Shown here: piece by piece, positions 24,805-33,490 of the stretch
How positions within the stretch are numbered: the first letter of the stretch is position 1
Layout of the letters: every line of letters starts with the position of its first letter
DNA from: a methanogenic archaeon
GTDB taxonomy: Archaea; Thermoplasmatota; Thermoplasmata; Methanomassiliicoccales; Methanomethylophilaceae
Length of the DNA stretch: 38,169 nt
NCBI GenBank assembly: GCA_902763685.1
Contig: CACWTF010000003.1
Coordinates: 1 to 38,169, forward strand
Direction of reading: 5' to 3'
Notes under the pieces: model-generated
The model's input: only the letters and a program-made list of their open reading frames with translations
Database searches by the model: none
What the model was told of the DNA's origin: nothing
Position numbers and translations under genes: made by a program

Positions 24805-25341
24805 TCAGTCGGTATAGTTCATGGCGATGATGGTCGACATCGAATTGGCAGGGCCCTTGAAACCGAAGGCCTCGCGGAGGTAGTGGTCGGTCCCGCGTGA
24901 CGGGTTGAATGCGATGACATCCTTCACACCGTCCGCTTCCCCCAGGAAGGAAAGTTTGTGGGGGACGACGACGAATCTCAGTTCCGATTTGGGGATGATA
25001 TCGGGATACATCACGAACGTGCTGGTGACCCAGACTCCTCCCTCGCGTACCTTGCTGCGGGACATTCCGAAGGGGACGTCGTGCCCGTAGATTTCGCCGG
25101 TATCATCCGTCATCACGGTCATCATTTCCGTAGGTGTCTCAAGGAAACCGTCGGAGAAGACGCAGACCTTCAGGTCACGGCTCCTGCTCTCTTCGAGACC
25201 GCGGTTCTCGTATCTGCAGCCAGGGCCTGAGTTCTTGGACTCCTCGAGTTCCATGCGCACCGAGACGGCACCGTCCATGATGAAAACATCGTACACGCCT
25301 TCCTGCGCGAGAATCTTGTTCAGTGCCTTGTTGAGCTGCAT
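24805..25341 (-). CDS. Uncharacterised protein, paralogue A of a tandem pair
   Basis: 178 residues, soluble, not recognised. Shared with its neighbour: a middle E-S-x-x-R-x-L segment, G-x-D-V-P, W-V/I-x-S-x-F, and a late D-G-V/I-x-D-x-I plus L/I-R-x-x-x-G. The pair is a tandem duplication followed by divergence (roughly 25% identity by eye). A TATA-like TTAATATAG lies about 25 bases upstream of 25341. Confidence 0.75.
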   Translation of the reverse strand: MQLNKALNKILAQEGVYDVFIMDGAVSVRMELEESKNSGPGCRYENRGLEESRSRDLKVCVFSDGFLETPTEMMTVMTDDTGEIYGHDVPFGMSRSKVREGGVWVTSTFVMYPDIIPKSELRFVVVPHKLSFLGEADGVKDVIAFNPSRGTDHYLREAFGFKGPANSMSTIIAMNYTD

Positions 25342-25464
25342 TTTGCTTGGAATATATCTCCATCTATATTAATGCGACTTTGACGAACTCAGTCGGCTGA
25401 GGGTAAATCTATTCATGACCGATTGAAAACGGACACTTCGAGGGGTCTCCGGAAATCCCATCCA

Positions 25465-25480
25465 TTAATATAATAAATAT
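25465..25480 (+). promoter_or_regulatory. topA promoter region
   Basis: TTAATATAATAAATAT, followed by GGATGAAGGTGCA before the topA ATG, the latter acting as a plausible ribosome binding site. Confidence 0.55.
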
Positions 25481-25494
25481 AGGATGAAGGTGCA

Positions 25495-27891
25495 ATGAAA
25501 ATCCTGATCATCACCGAAAAGGCCAACGCTGCAAGGAGGATCGCAACCATCCTTTCCGACGGCAAGCCCCACTCCGCTTCCGCGGGAGGTGTCACCTCAC
25601 TCACATTCAACGTAGGCAACGATGATTACAACGTGGTCAGTCTCCGCGGACACATCATGGAGCTCGACTACTCCGAGAAATACAGCGACTGGAAGGCGAC
25701 CTCCCCCGTAGAACTCGTCCGTGCCCCGCAGATCAAGAACGTCCGTGTGAAATCGATTCTTTCCAAGATCACGGATCTGTCCCGCGAATCCGACGAGATC
25801 ATCATCGCGACCGACTACGACCGCGAGGGAGAACTCATCGGTATGGAGACCGTCAAGGCCGCCAACGTGGACATGAGCAAGGTCAAGAGGGCGAAGTTCA
25901 GCGCACTCACCAAGGGCGAGGTCGAGAATGCCTTCGCCAACCTCGTGGAACCGGACGAGAAGCTCGCCAACGCCGCAGAGGCAAGGCAGGTCGTGGACCT
26001 TTCCTGGGGAGCGGTCCTCACCAGGCTCATCTCACTGTCATCCGGACAGGTCGGTAAGAACTTCATGTCCGTCGGACGTGTCCAGAGCCCCACCCTCAAA
26101 CTCCTCGTCGACAGGAACGAGGAGATCGAGAACTTCGTACCCGTCCCCTACTGGACCATCGAGGGAAGGTTCGGCATGCTGGCATTCAAAGGTACCCACG
26201 AGAAGGGTCAGATCTGGGACGAGAAGGAGGCCCAGGCCATCTTCGATAAGACCCGCAACTGCAAGGAGGCGGTCGTCAGTTCCTACGAGAAGGCCATCAA
26301 AGAGGAATTCCGTCCCCCGCCCTTCGACACCACCATGATGCAGGTAGAGGCCAACAAGATCGGTATCCCCCCTTCCGCCGCAATGAAGATCGCAGAGGAC
26401 CTCTACACCGGAGGATACATCTCCTACCCCCGTACCGAGAACACGGAGTACCCCAAATCGCTCAGCCTGAGGAGCGTCCTTGAGAAACTGAAGGATTCCG
26501 ATATGCGCGAAGAGGCCGAGGAACTCCTCAAACAGGAAAAGATCTCCCCCTCCAGGGGAAAGAGGAGGACGACAGACCACCCCCCTATCTATCCCACCGC
26601 AGGTGCCACGGAAGCCAAGCTCAAGGGTGACAAATGGAAGCTCTACGAGCTCATAGCCAGGAGATTCATGGCCACCGTCGCCCCCAACGCCACCGCGGAG
26701 ACCACCGACACGGTCATCGATGTGAACGGCGAGAAATTCAAGGTCAACGGTTATGTGCAGAAGGAACTCGGCTGGAAGAAATACTACAAGAAGTACCTCC
26801 GCTCCGCAGAGACCCGCGTACCCGAGATGAAGGTCGGCGATACCATCGACGTCAGGAGCGTCGCGAAGGAGGAATCCCAGACCAAGCCGCCCTACAGATA
26901 CAACCAGGGTTCCCTCATCCAGGAGATGGACAGGCTCCAGCTGGGAACCAAGTCCACCAGGCACGACATCATAGGCAAACTGTTCTCCAGGAACTATGTG
27001 CAGGGTAACTACCTCGTCCCCACCGCCAGCGGAATCGCGCTGACCAAGGCACTGGAGAAACACGGCGGAGGCATCACCGAACCAGAGATGACCGCCAAGC
27101 TCGAGAGGGACATGCTGTCCATCACCGACGGCGAGAGGACCCTCGAGGAGGTCGTGGAGGAGTCCCAGAACATGCTGCATGACGTAGCTGTTAAACTGGA
27201 AACCGACAGCACCGCCATCGGCGACGAGATCAAATCCGCCCTGAAGAAGCAGCAGTACGTGGGATTGTGCCCCAGCTGCGGCAACAGCATGACCGTGAAG
27301 AAATCGAAGAACGGCAACTTCATCGGATGCAACGGCTACCCCGAGTGCACCCGTGCCTACCCTCTTCCCAAAGGAGCCCTCGTCCAGATGACCGACACCG
27401 TGTGCCCGGTCTGCGGTCTGGCACAGATCAAGGTTGTCAGGAAGGGAGTACCTCCTTCCACACAGTGCATCGATCCCAAGTGCAAGAGCAACACCGACAA
27501 GAACGATCTCGGCCCCTGCCCCACCTGCAAGAAGGGAACCATCAGACTGATGTATTCCAAGGCAGGGAAGAGGTTCGCAGGCTGTTCCGAATGGCCAGCA
27601 TGCACCCAGACCTATCCGCTCAGGCCCAGGGGTTCCATCGTACCCACCGGCAACACCTGTCCTGAATGCGGGGCCCCGGTCATCTCCCTCGGAAGCATGA
27701 CCGAATGCATCAACATGGACTGCCCGACCCGCGGAAAGAAGACCGTGTCTGCCCCCAAGAAGGAAGGCGACAGTCCCGCCCCCGCTACCGAAAGGAAGGT
27801 CTACACCGTGGTCCTCGGTGACAAAAAGAAGAAGTCTGGCACTGCGAAAAAGACGACTTCGAGGAAAACAGTGAAGAAGAGCTCAGACTGA
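25495..27891 (+). CDS. topA: DNA topoisomerase I (type IA)
   Basis: 798 residues. It relaxes negatively supercoiled DNA by single-strand passage. The TOPRIM domain begins MKILIITEKANAARRIA; the metal-binding ATDYDREGE has Asp107/Asp109/Glu111; the catalytic Tyr311 is in GYISYPRTENTEYP. After residue ~585 there are four C4 zinc fingers (CPSCG, CPVCG, CPTCK, CPECG repeats), then a Lys-rich tail (KKTTSRKTVKKSSD). Full length for archaeal TopA. The 3' end overlaps cobY by 9 bases convergently. Confidence 0.96.
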   Translation: MKILIITEKANAARRIATILSDGKPHSASAGGVTSLTFNVGNDDYNVVSLRGHIMELDYSEKYSDWKATSPVELVRAPQIKNVRVKSILSKITDLSRESDEIIIATDYDREGELIGMETVKAANVDMSKVKRAKFSALTKGEVENAFANLVEPDEKLANAAEARQVVDLSWGAVLTRLISLSSGQVGKNFMSVGRVQSPTLKLLVDRNEEIENFVPVPYWTIEGRFGMLAFKGTHEKGQIWDEKEAQAIFDKTRNCKEAVVSSYEKAIKEEFRPPPFDTTMMQVEANKIGIPPSAAMKIAEDLYTGGYISYPRTENTEYPKSLSLRSVLEKLKDSDMREEAEELLKQEKISPSRGKRRTTDHPPIYPTAGATEAKLKGDKWKLYELIARRFMATVAPNATAETTDTVIDVNGEKFKVNGYVQKELGWKKYYKKYLRSAETRVPEMKVGDTIDVRSVAKEESQTKPPYRYNQGSLIQEMDRLQLGTKSTRHDIIGKLFSRNYVQGNYLVPTASGIALTKALEKHGGGITEPEMTAKLERDMLSITDGERTLEEVVEESQNMLHDVAVKLETDSTAIGDEIKSALKKQQYVGLCPSCGNSMTVKKSKNGNFIGCNGYPECTRAYPLPKGALVQMTDTVCPVCGLAQIKVVRKGVPPSTQCIDPKCKSNTDKNDLGPCPTCKKGTIRLMYSKAGKRFAGCSEWPACTQTYPLRPRGSIVPTGNTCPECGAPVISLGSMTECINMDCPTRGKKTVSAPKKEGDSPAPATERKVYTVVLGDKKKKSGTAKKTTSRKTVKKSSD

Positions 27892-28488
27892 ACCGAAGAG
27901 CTTACGTGCGCGGTCAAGCTCGCCGGGAGTGTTCACATTCACGGCGAGTTCCCGCCATTTTGTGAAGAGGCATTCCTCGTTGAGGTAATCGCCTCTCAGG
28001 GTGGCTTTCCTGTCCATGACGGATATGCCGGAAAGCACCCATTCCTTCCCGTCGATTTCCCTCGAATACGAAGGGGTTATCCCCAGCTCGCGGACGATAG
28101 GAGCCTCGATCATGACCACCATGGATTCCATGGACGGTTTGAAAGAAGTCACCACGTCATCGATGACAGATGATGTCAGAAGGGGGATGTCAGAAGGACA
28201 GGTAAGGACATAATCCCCGCGGAGGACCGCAAAGGATTCGTGGAGATCCATCATGAAGTCCTCGCCCGAGGTACGGATGGTCTCTATCCCGATGTCCTTC
28301 AGATAACGTTCGGTCTCCAGGGTGTTGTGGCTGACCGACACGACGATCTTATGAATGTGTTTGGCGGCCCGCATGGCATCCACCACATGACGGATGGCAG
28401 GCAGACCGCCGATGATCTGCATGGGCTTCTCGATGCCGCAGGCTCCCATACGGGTACCTTTGCCTCCGGCATTGATCAGCGCCTCCAT
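27883..28488 (-). CDS. cobY: CobY, adenosylcobinamide-phosphate guanylyltransferase
   Basis: 201 residues. It transfers GMP from GTP to adenosylcobinamide phosphate, the archaeal non-orthologous substitute for CobU. The nucleotidyltransferase start is MEALINAGGKGTRMG, and the sugar-nucleotide-like core includes TCPSDIPLLTSSVID. It is the last gene of the cobamide operon, after cobS. A general MobA-like NTP transferase is an alternative, but context makes CobY clear. Confidence 0.9.
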   Translation of the reverse strand: MEALINAGGKGTRMGACGIEKPMQIIGGLPAIRHVVDAMRAAKHIHKIVVSVSHNTLETERYLKDIGIETIRTSGEDFMMDLHESFAVLRGDYVLTCPSDIPLLTSSVIDDVVTSFKPSMESMVVMIEAPIVRELGITPSYSREIDGKEWVLSGISVMDRKATLRGDYLNEECLFTKWRELAVNVNTPGELDRARKLFGSV

Positions 28489-28492
28489 CTGT

Positions 28493-29617
28493 TCACCACA
28501 GCGATACTGTAAGCAGGATCAGGGTGATCAGCAGGATGGCTGCCCTTGAGATCTCGTTCGTTGCTCCCAGGACATCGCCGTTGACGAATCCGAAGGTCTT
28601 GTTGGAGACATATGCCATGAGGTATCCGACTCCCACGGACATGAGGATCGCCACGAGCATCAGGAGGATGACGACCGCCAGAGGCAGTTCGGTGTGGATG
28701 GGACACAGACTTCCGATACCCCAGGAGATGAGGGAGGTGATGATCACCAGAACGGTGGTCATGGCGGTGGAGAGGAGCACGTCGTTGAGCTCGGTGTTGC
28801 CGACCTGGTTGGCAGCCATTCCGTTCCCGGGCTTACCGAATGCTGCGGCGGCCACCTGGGCGTTCTTGATGAGGATCTCGAGAGGCCATACGATGAAGGC
28901 CACGGTGATGAACTTGGTCCAGGTGTTGTCCACCTGGGCCCCGACATCCCATGAGAGGGAGGACATGCAGTAGAGACTCAGGAGGATGACAATAAGCGAC
29001 ACACCGTATCCGCCAGCACCGATGAGGCTGTCCTTCAGGGCACGCACATGGTCCTCCTGTTTGTCGGAGGATACGATCAGACCGTCCCCGAAATCCACCA
29101 GTCCGTCGAAATGCAGGAACTTGGAGAAGATGAAAACAGTCGCCATAGCGATAAGTGCCAGAAGTGCGGTGTTAGTCTCCAGGCACAGTCCCAGGACGAG
29201 CACCACGAGGAACACTACGAATCCGTTTATCGCTCCCAGGGCGGGTGCGAGCCAGAAGTTGCGTTCCATGGCGTTGCATTCCTTCTCTCCCACGGAGAGG
29301 GGGATGATCGTGAAGAACGAGATCATCGCCTTAATGGCATCTACCATGTTACCTATGTGGAGTTCCTTGGGTTTGTGTTCGGGTTCTCCCGCAACGACCA
29401 CTTCCTGACTCTCAACGACGGTGAGTTTGTTTCCGTCAGGACTCGTTACGGTCTCTTCGCTGCCCTGCTCGGCAGGCTGCTCTTCGGCGGTCTCCTGCTC
29501 GGCAGGTTTTTCCTCGACAGCCTCCGCCGTCACAGACTGCTCTTCGGCGGTCTCCTGTACGACAGGCTGTTCCTCAGCAGTCTCCTGCTGTCTGTTGTCT
29601 TCGTTGTTGTCACTCAT
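28493..29617 (-). CDS. cobS: CobS, cobalamin-5-phosphate synthase with acidic N-terminal extension
   Basis: 374 residues. The core (from about residue 86) is the integral-membrane CobS fold, which joins adenosyl-GDP-cobinamide to alpha-ribazole(-phosphate); the key motif is LHFDGLVDFGDGLIV. Residues 1-85 are an extra hydrophilic Glu/Gln/Ala-rich arm with repeated QETAEEQ(P/S) units (residues 11-18, 21-28, 41-48). Such an arm is absent from ordinary CobS. The start overlaps the cbiS stop by 8 bases. An internal start near residue 91 would give a conventional-length protein. Confidence 0.9.
   Translation of the reverse strand: MSDNNEDNRQQETAEEQPVVQETAEEQSVTAEAVEEKPAEQETAEEQPAEQGSEETVTSPDGNKLTVVESQEVVVAGEPEHKPKELHIGNMVDAIKAMISFFTIIPLSVGEKECNAMERNFWLAPALGAINGFVVFLVVLVLGLCLETNTALLALIAMATVFIFSKFLHFDGLVDFGDGLIVSSDKQEDHVRALKDSLIGAGGYGVSLIVILLSLYCMSSLSWDVGAQVDNTWTKFITVAFIVWPLEILIKNAQVAAAAFGKPGNGMAANQVGNTELNDVLLSTAMTTVLVIITSLISWGIGSLCPIHTELPLAVVILLMLVAILMSVGVGYLMAYVSNKTFGFVNGDVLGATNEISRAAILLITLILLTVSLW
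29465..29595 (-). repeat. Acidic repeat encoding QETAEEQ units in CobS
   Basis: The trinucleotide-rich GCTCTTCGGCGGTCTCCTG (plus strand) recurs with variants inside the N-terminal extension of CobS, giving three to five related heptad-like units. Confidence 0.7.
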
Positions 29618-30722
29618 CTGAATACCCCGTGATGTATCCCACGACGCCGGCCACCAGTCCGTAGACTGTGAGCTCGACGTATTCGGGCAGTCCGCTGTCC
29701 TTCAGCGGTTTCATTCTCATAAGATCGATCGTTGCGTCGCTCCCGCGGGTCTCGGATATCCTGCCGGCCAGGAACATAGCCAGGGTCCCGTCCACCAATA
29801 CCTCAGGCGGTTCCCCGTACATCTGGTTCGAGATGCATTCCTTCTCCGCCAGGCTCCCGGCCTCGAATGCTGCATATACCAGTGCACTGACGTCGGCATC
29901 CGAACCCATGGTCTCGAAGGTCTCCTCGAACTGTGTTCTCACGGACTCGTCCATTCCGCACGCGGAAGCACAGTCCCAGATCATCTCGTCCGTTACGCCC
30001 CTGTCTTTCAGCATCATGCCGGAACTGAGCGGTTCGGCGGACTCGCCCCTCTTGCGGAGACATTCCCTGACGGTCTCCCTCACACCGCGTGCGAGGGCCA
30101 TTCCCGCGGGAGTCCCGGTGCAGACGAAGGGCACCCTTTCCTCCCCTACGGGCGATACGATCGCCATGGCGTCGGAGGTCGTACCGGTCTCGGTATAGCC
30201 CCTGTCGCGCATGGCGAGGGTCTTGGCCTCCACCAGCGGGATGAACGCATTGACCTTCCCGGACTCGGTCAAAGGGAACGGGAGCACCGCGACGATGTTT
30301 ATCGTCCCTGCGATAAGCTTCCTGTAGATCTCCATGGAACGGGCGGACTTCCTCTCCCAATCGGTGAGTTTCTCCCCCGCACGGACGCAGTTGGTCACAC
30401 CGGCGGTGGACGCCACATACACGGTATCCCCGTCGACGGTCTGCTCCGACTCCGAGAACACATATTTCACCTCGGCGGCGGTCATGAACCCCACCGAATC
30501 CTCCGGGAGACCGTACTGGGCCACCTTGCCGCGCAGGACCGCCATGTAGTCGACACATGCGAAATCATGCGGAACCTGCATGATAAAGACGGTATCGGTG
30601 ACAGTACTGCCCCCGTTGTACGGGGCACTGCTCAGGACCTCCATCCTCTCCGTGAAACGAATGATTGCCGTGGCCTCGTGTTTTTCCTCCTCGCGGACCT
30701 CGGCGGATTTTACGTACTTCAT
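29610..30722 (-). CDS. cbiS: CbiS, fused cobinamide amidohydrolase (CbiZ) and alpha-ribazole phosphatase (CobZ)
   Basis: 370 residues from ATG 30722. Residues 1-~225 match CbiZ, which cuts off the lower ligand arm of salvaged cobamides to give cobyric acid: TAGVTNCVRAG, FIPLVEAKTLAM, TGTTSDAMAIVSP and TGTPAGMALARGV. Residues ~228-370 match CobZ (PgpA-like), which dephosphorylates alpha-ribazole phosphate: GVTDEMIWDCASACG, LAMFLAGRISETRG, YGLVAGVVGYITG. The same fusion, called CbiS, is known from Methanopyrus. It overlaps cbiB by 4 bases. Its presence implies salvage of external corrinoids. Confidence 0.85.
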   Translation of the reverse strand: MKYVKSAEVREEEKHEATAIIRFTERMEVLSSAPYNGGSTVTDTVFIMQVPHDFACVDYMAVLRGKVAQYGLPEDSVGFMTAAEVKYVFSESEQTVDGDTVYVASTAGVTNCVRAGEKLTDWERKSARSMEIYRKLIAGTINIVAVLPFPLTESGKVNAFIPLVEAKTLAMRDRGYTETGTTSDAMAIVSPVGEERVPFVCTGTPAGMALARGVRETVRECLRKRGESAEPLSSGMMLKDRGVTDEMIWDCASACGMDESVRTQFEETFETMGSDADVSALVYAAFEAGSLAEKECISNQMYGEPPEVLVDGTLAMFLAGRISETRGSDATIDLMRMKPLKDSGLPEYVELTVYGLVAGVVGYITGYSDE

Positions 30723-31759
30723 AGTACACCAATGATACGGTAGATGAAGTCCTCGAATATAATCTGAACGTGGATTCCCAGGAACATTAGGAGAGGGACG
30801 GCGATTATAAGAAGGAACAGCACCGAGGCGGCCTCTATGAGGCGGTAGCACCTCCCGATGTCATCGATGGTGGGTAACGGGCCTTCGCCCATGACATAGA
30901 CCCCTTCCTTCTCGAAGGACACACCCATCGCCGCCGCGGTGGCGGTCATCGGCCATCCGCTGTTTGGACTGGGGGTCTTGGTATGCTCTTCGATAGCCGC
31001 CCTCATGGCGGGCCTGCGGTTCTTCAAACGCATGAGCCAGGCGGCGAATCCGACGAACAGGGGGGATAGTCTCGAAGGGATGAATCCGAGCACGTCGTCC
31101 CACCTGGCGGGGAAATGTCCGATGTCCTTGTACTTCTCGTTGAGGCGCCCCCACATGGCATCCATGAGGTTGGCACACCTGAACGCCACCGCTCCGGGCA
31201 GTCCGAAGATACCGAAATACATCAGCGGGGAGACCACGCTGTCCACCAGATTCTCCGAGATGGTCTCGCAGCAGGAGGAGGTGATGTGGGGCAGATCCAT
31301 GCCTGCCATCTTCCTGTTCACCATCATCTGGGTCTTCGCTGCCGCGGCCTCGGTATCCCCGTTGCGGAGATCATCCTCTATGGGCCTGCAGAACCTGCGG
31401 AAGGCGAAAAGGGCGAAGGATAGCTTGGTGAGGTAGGCGGTGGCGAAGATCCATAACAACTCGCCCACGCTGAGGTCCACACCCAACACATCGAAGGGAT
31501 AGGCATCGCCCATCAGGATGCGGATGCCGCCCGTGACCAGGAGTGCGATTCCGCCGAACAGCAGCAGCACGAAAAGGTACGAGAAGAAACCCATCAGCAC
31601 CGCGGTCTTCGACTGCCTCCTCTTCACACGGTTGTCGATGGCGTTGAGCAAATTGCCCATCCACCGGAGGGGATGGTATTTGTTGGAGGGGTCTCCGAGA
31701 CAGCGGTCGATGACAAGTGCCAGCACGGCAATGAGAACTGCGTCCGCCCAAAGCTGCAT
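30719..31759 (-). CDS. cbiB: CbiB, adenosylcobinamide-phosphate synthase
   Basis: 346 residues, multi-helix membrane protein. It couples adenosylcobyric acid with aminopropanol phosphate. The CobD/CbiB family start is IDRCLGDPSNKYHPLRWMG; further cues are ITSSCCETISENLVDSVVSP and FRCANLMDAMWG. One base after the cobD stop, so in the same operon. Confidence 0.92.
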   Translation of the reverse strand: MQLWADAVLIAVLALVIDRCLGDPSNKYHPLRWMGNLLNAIDNRVKRRQSKTAVLMGFFSYLFVLLLFGGIALLVTGGIRILMGDAYPFDVLGVDLSVGELLWIFATAYLTKLSFALFAFRRFCRPIEDDLRNGDTEAAAAKTQMMVNRKMAGMDLPHITSSCCETISENLVDSVVSPLMYFGIFGLPGAVAFRCANLMDAMWGRLNEKYKDIGHFPARWDDVLGFIPSRLSPLFVGFAAWLMRLKNRRPAMRAAIEEHTKTPSPNSGWPMTATAAAMGVSFEKEGVYVMGEGPLPTIDDIGRCYRLIEAASVLFLLIIAVPLLMFLGIHVQIIFEDFIYRIIGVL

Positions 31760-31760
31760 A

Positions 31761-32879
31761 TCAGATTCCCAGCGATTTCAGTGCATTCGCCATGGCTTCG
31801 ACAAACCGGTCGTTCCTTTCCCTGTCCTTGACACAGAAACGGATGTATCCTTTGAATTCGGGGCCGAACGATGCACAGTCGCGGACCATGATGCCGCTCT
31901 TGAGCATTAGCTCGGTCATCTTGGCACCGTCGATCCCGAACTTGTCCACGGGGACGAAGTAGAAGAACGAATCGGTGGGGAAGTCTATGTGCAGGCCGAT
32001 GTCGTCCAGAGCCGCACGCATGACGTCCCCTTCCTTCTCCAGAAGGTGTGCGGCGTTGCGGATGTGGTCGATTTCGAACTCGGTCAGTCTGACCGCCACG
32101 GCCTGTTCGAGCGTACCGAGGTTCCAGGGAAGTCTGGCCTTCTCCAACTCTGCGATTATGGTAGGGTTGGATACCGCATATCCGATCCTCAGACCGGGGA
32201 TCGCGAAGCTCTTGGTGAAGGATTCCGCGATGAGGAGGTTCGTGAAATCGTTGACCTCCCTGATGAGCGTGGTAAGACTGTATTTGGTACAGAGGGGCAG
32301 CAGGGTCTCGTCCAGGAATACCATGGTATCCTCCTCCTCGCAGAACCTGATGATCTCCCGGAGCTTGTCGCGGGATTCGATGCGGCCCGTGGGGTTGTTG
32401 GGGTTGCAGATGTACAGTGCACGGTAGTGCTTGCTCTTGAGCTTCGCGAAGAGCTCGTCGAGGTCGATATGGAAGTCGTTCTTCGCCTTGAGGTGGATAT
32501 AATCGATGTTCGCCCCCGCAAGCCTGCACTGCTGGGTGTACTCCGCGAAGGAAGGGGTGAACATGAGAACGTAATCCCCGGGATTCACAAAGACATATGG
32601 GAAATTGCGGATGATCTCGGAGGATCCCGCTCCGATGGCGATGTTCTCGGAGGTAAGTCCGTAATGGTGGGCGATCTTCTCCTTCAGGACGGTGCTGTCC
32701 GCATCCGGATAATGGCCGCAGTCCCCGATGGCATCGGAGATTATCTCCTCGAGATCCGCAGGAGGTCCGAGGGGATTCAGATTCTGACTGTAATCCTCCA
32801 CGCCTTCCAATCTCCAGGCCTGCCCTCCGTGGACAGTCTTGGGGAGGTCTGCGAATTCTTTCCTGGGCGATATCTCCAT
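31761..32879 (-). CDS. cobD: CobD, L-threonine-O-3-phosphate decarboxylase
   Basis: 372 residues, PLP-dependent aminotransferase fold I. It makes (R)-1-aminopropan-2-ol phosphate for the CbiB step. VHGGQAWRLEGVEDYSQNLN and NPLGPP fit CobD; the PLP lysine is in ESFTKSFAIPGLRIGY. Histidinol-phosphate aminotransferase is the close relative, but neighbours settle it. First gene of cobD-cbiB-cbiS-cobS-cobY; GGGGGTGGG precedes the ATG. Confidence 0.9.
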   Translation of the reverse strand: MEISPRKEFADLPKTVHGGQAWRLEGVEDYSQNLNPLGPPADLEEIISDAIGDCGHYPDADSTVLKEKIAHHYGLTSENIAIGAGSSEIIRNFPYVFVNPGDYVLMFTPSFAEYTQQCRLAGANIDYIHLKAKNDFHIDLDELFAKLKSKHYRALYICNPNNPTGRIESRDKLREIIRFCEEEDTMVFLDETLLPLCTKYSLTTLIREVNDFTNLLIAESFTKSFAIPGLRIGYAVSNPTIIAELEKARLPWNLGTLEQAVAVRLTEFEIDHIRNAAHLLEKEGDVMRAALDDIGLHIDFPTDSFFYFVPVDKFGIDGAKMTELMLKSGIMVRDCASFGPEFKGYIRFCVKDRERNDRFVEAMANALKSLGI

Positions 32880-32904
32880 TGTAATCCCACCCCCATGTCA
32901 ATAG

Positions 32905-32916
32905 ACGTATTTAATC
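32905..32916 (-). promoter_or_regulatory. Cobamide operon promoter
   Basis: GATTAAATACG on the minus strand, about 30 bases from the cobD ATG. No cobalamin riboswitch sequence was recognised in the short leader. Confidence 0.5.
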
Positions 32917-32957
32917 GGAATCAAGAATAATTACAGTAAAAATGCTTTAATCGAAAA

Positions 32958-33464
32958 ATGGATACATCCCGTATGGCAGTTCTATCGGACAGGGACATCC
33001 TCTTCGGAATGGAGAGCGGACGCATCGGGATCACAGACTACAGCGAGAAGAGCCTCACACCCAACGGCTACGACCTCCGCGTGGCAGAGATTTCCGTCAA
33101 CGGCGTGATCCACGGAAAGGAAGAGGGAATCGTGAAGATCCCTCCGAAGACCATGTTCTTCGTCTCCACCATAGAACGCGTCAGGATGGCCGACGACATC
33201 TGCGGCAATCTGTGGCTCAGGACCTCATGGATAAGGAAGGGCACCATCGCCGCCTTCGGCATGGTGGATGCCGGTTTCGAGGGCACCCTCACCCTCGGCT
33301 CGTACAACAGCTCGGACGAGACCCTCGAGATCCCGATCGGGGAGAGGTACTGCCAGCTCGTCTTCCAGACCATGACCTCCGCTTCCGAAAAGAGCTATGC
33401 CAAGAGGAGCGGACACTACCAGGGTCAGACCGGGGTCACTCTGAAACCCGTCGAGAAGAATTGA
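32958..33464 (+). CDS. dcd: dCTP deaminase / dUTPase family protein with altered catalytic residue
   Basis: 168 residues. The family converts dCTP to dUTP or hydrolyses dUTP. LTPNGYDLRV and the nucleotide-binding LRTSWIRKG, VDAGFEGTLTL and GQTGVTLKP are seen. In dCTP deaminases a Glu follows TL (TLE); here it is Gly114 (TLGSYNS), and Ser111 of E. coli Dcd corresponds to Thr89. Asp104 is kept. The loss of the Glu argues for dUTPase-only activity. ATG 32958 is used; Met6 is an alternative. Divergent from cobD. Confidence 0.8.
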   Translation: MDTSRMAVLSDRDILFGMESGRIGITDYSEKSLTPNGYDLRVAEISVNGVIHGKEEGIVKIPPKTMFFVSTIERVRMADDICGNLWLRTSWIRKGTIAAFGMVDAGFEGTLTLGSYNSSDETLEIPIGERYCQLVFQTMTSASEKSYAKRSGHYQGQTGVTLKPVEKN

Positions 33465-33490
33465 GGGGAACGGGAGCTTACTCCCGCCCC
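33465..33490. terminator. Bidirectional hairpin between dcd and the Rpn gene
   Basis: GGGG-AA-CGGGAG, loop CTTA, CTCCCG-CCCC. It also contains the TAA of the 54-codon minus-strand extension. Confidence 0.6.

Noticed and set aside
26038-27180. 380-codon minus-strand frame over topA
   Set aside because: Shadow frame opposite a complete topoisomerase.
29465-29595. CRISPR-like repeats
   Set aside because: The repeats are in frame, imperfect and encode the acidic arm of CobS; there are no spacers.
32880-32957. Cobalamin riboswitch upstream of cobD
   Set aside because: The gap is 78 bases and lacks the B12-box; too short for the fold.
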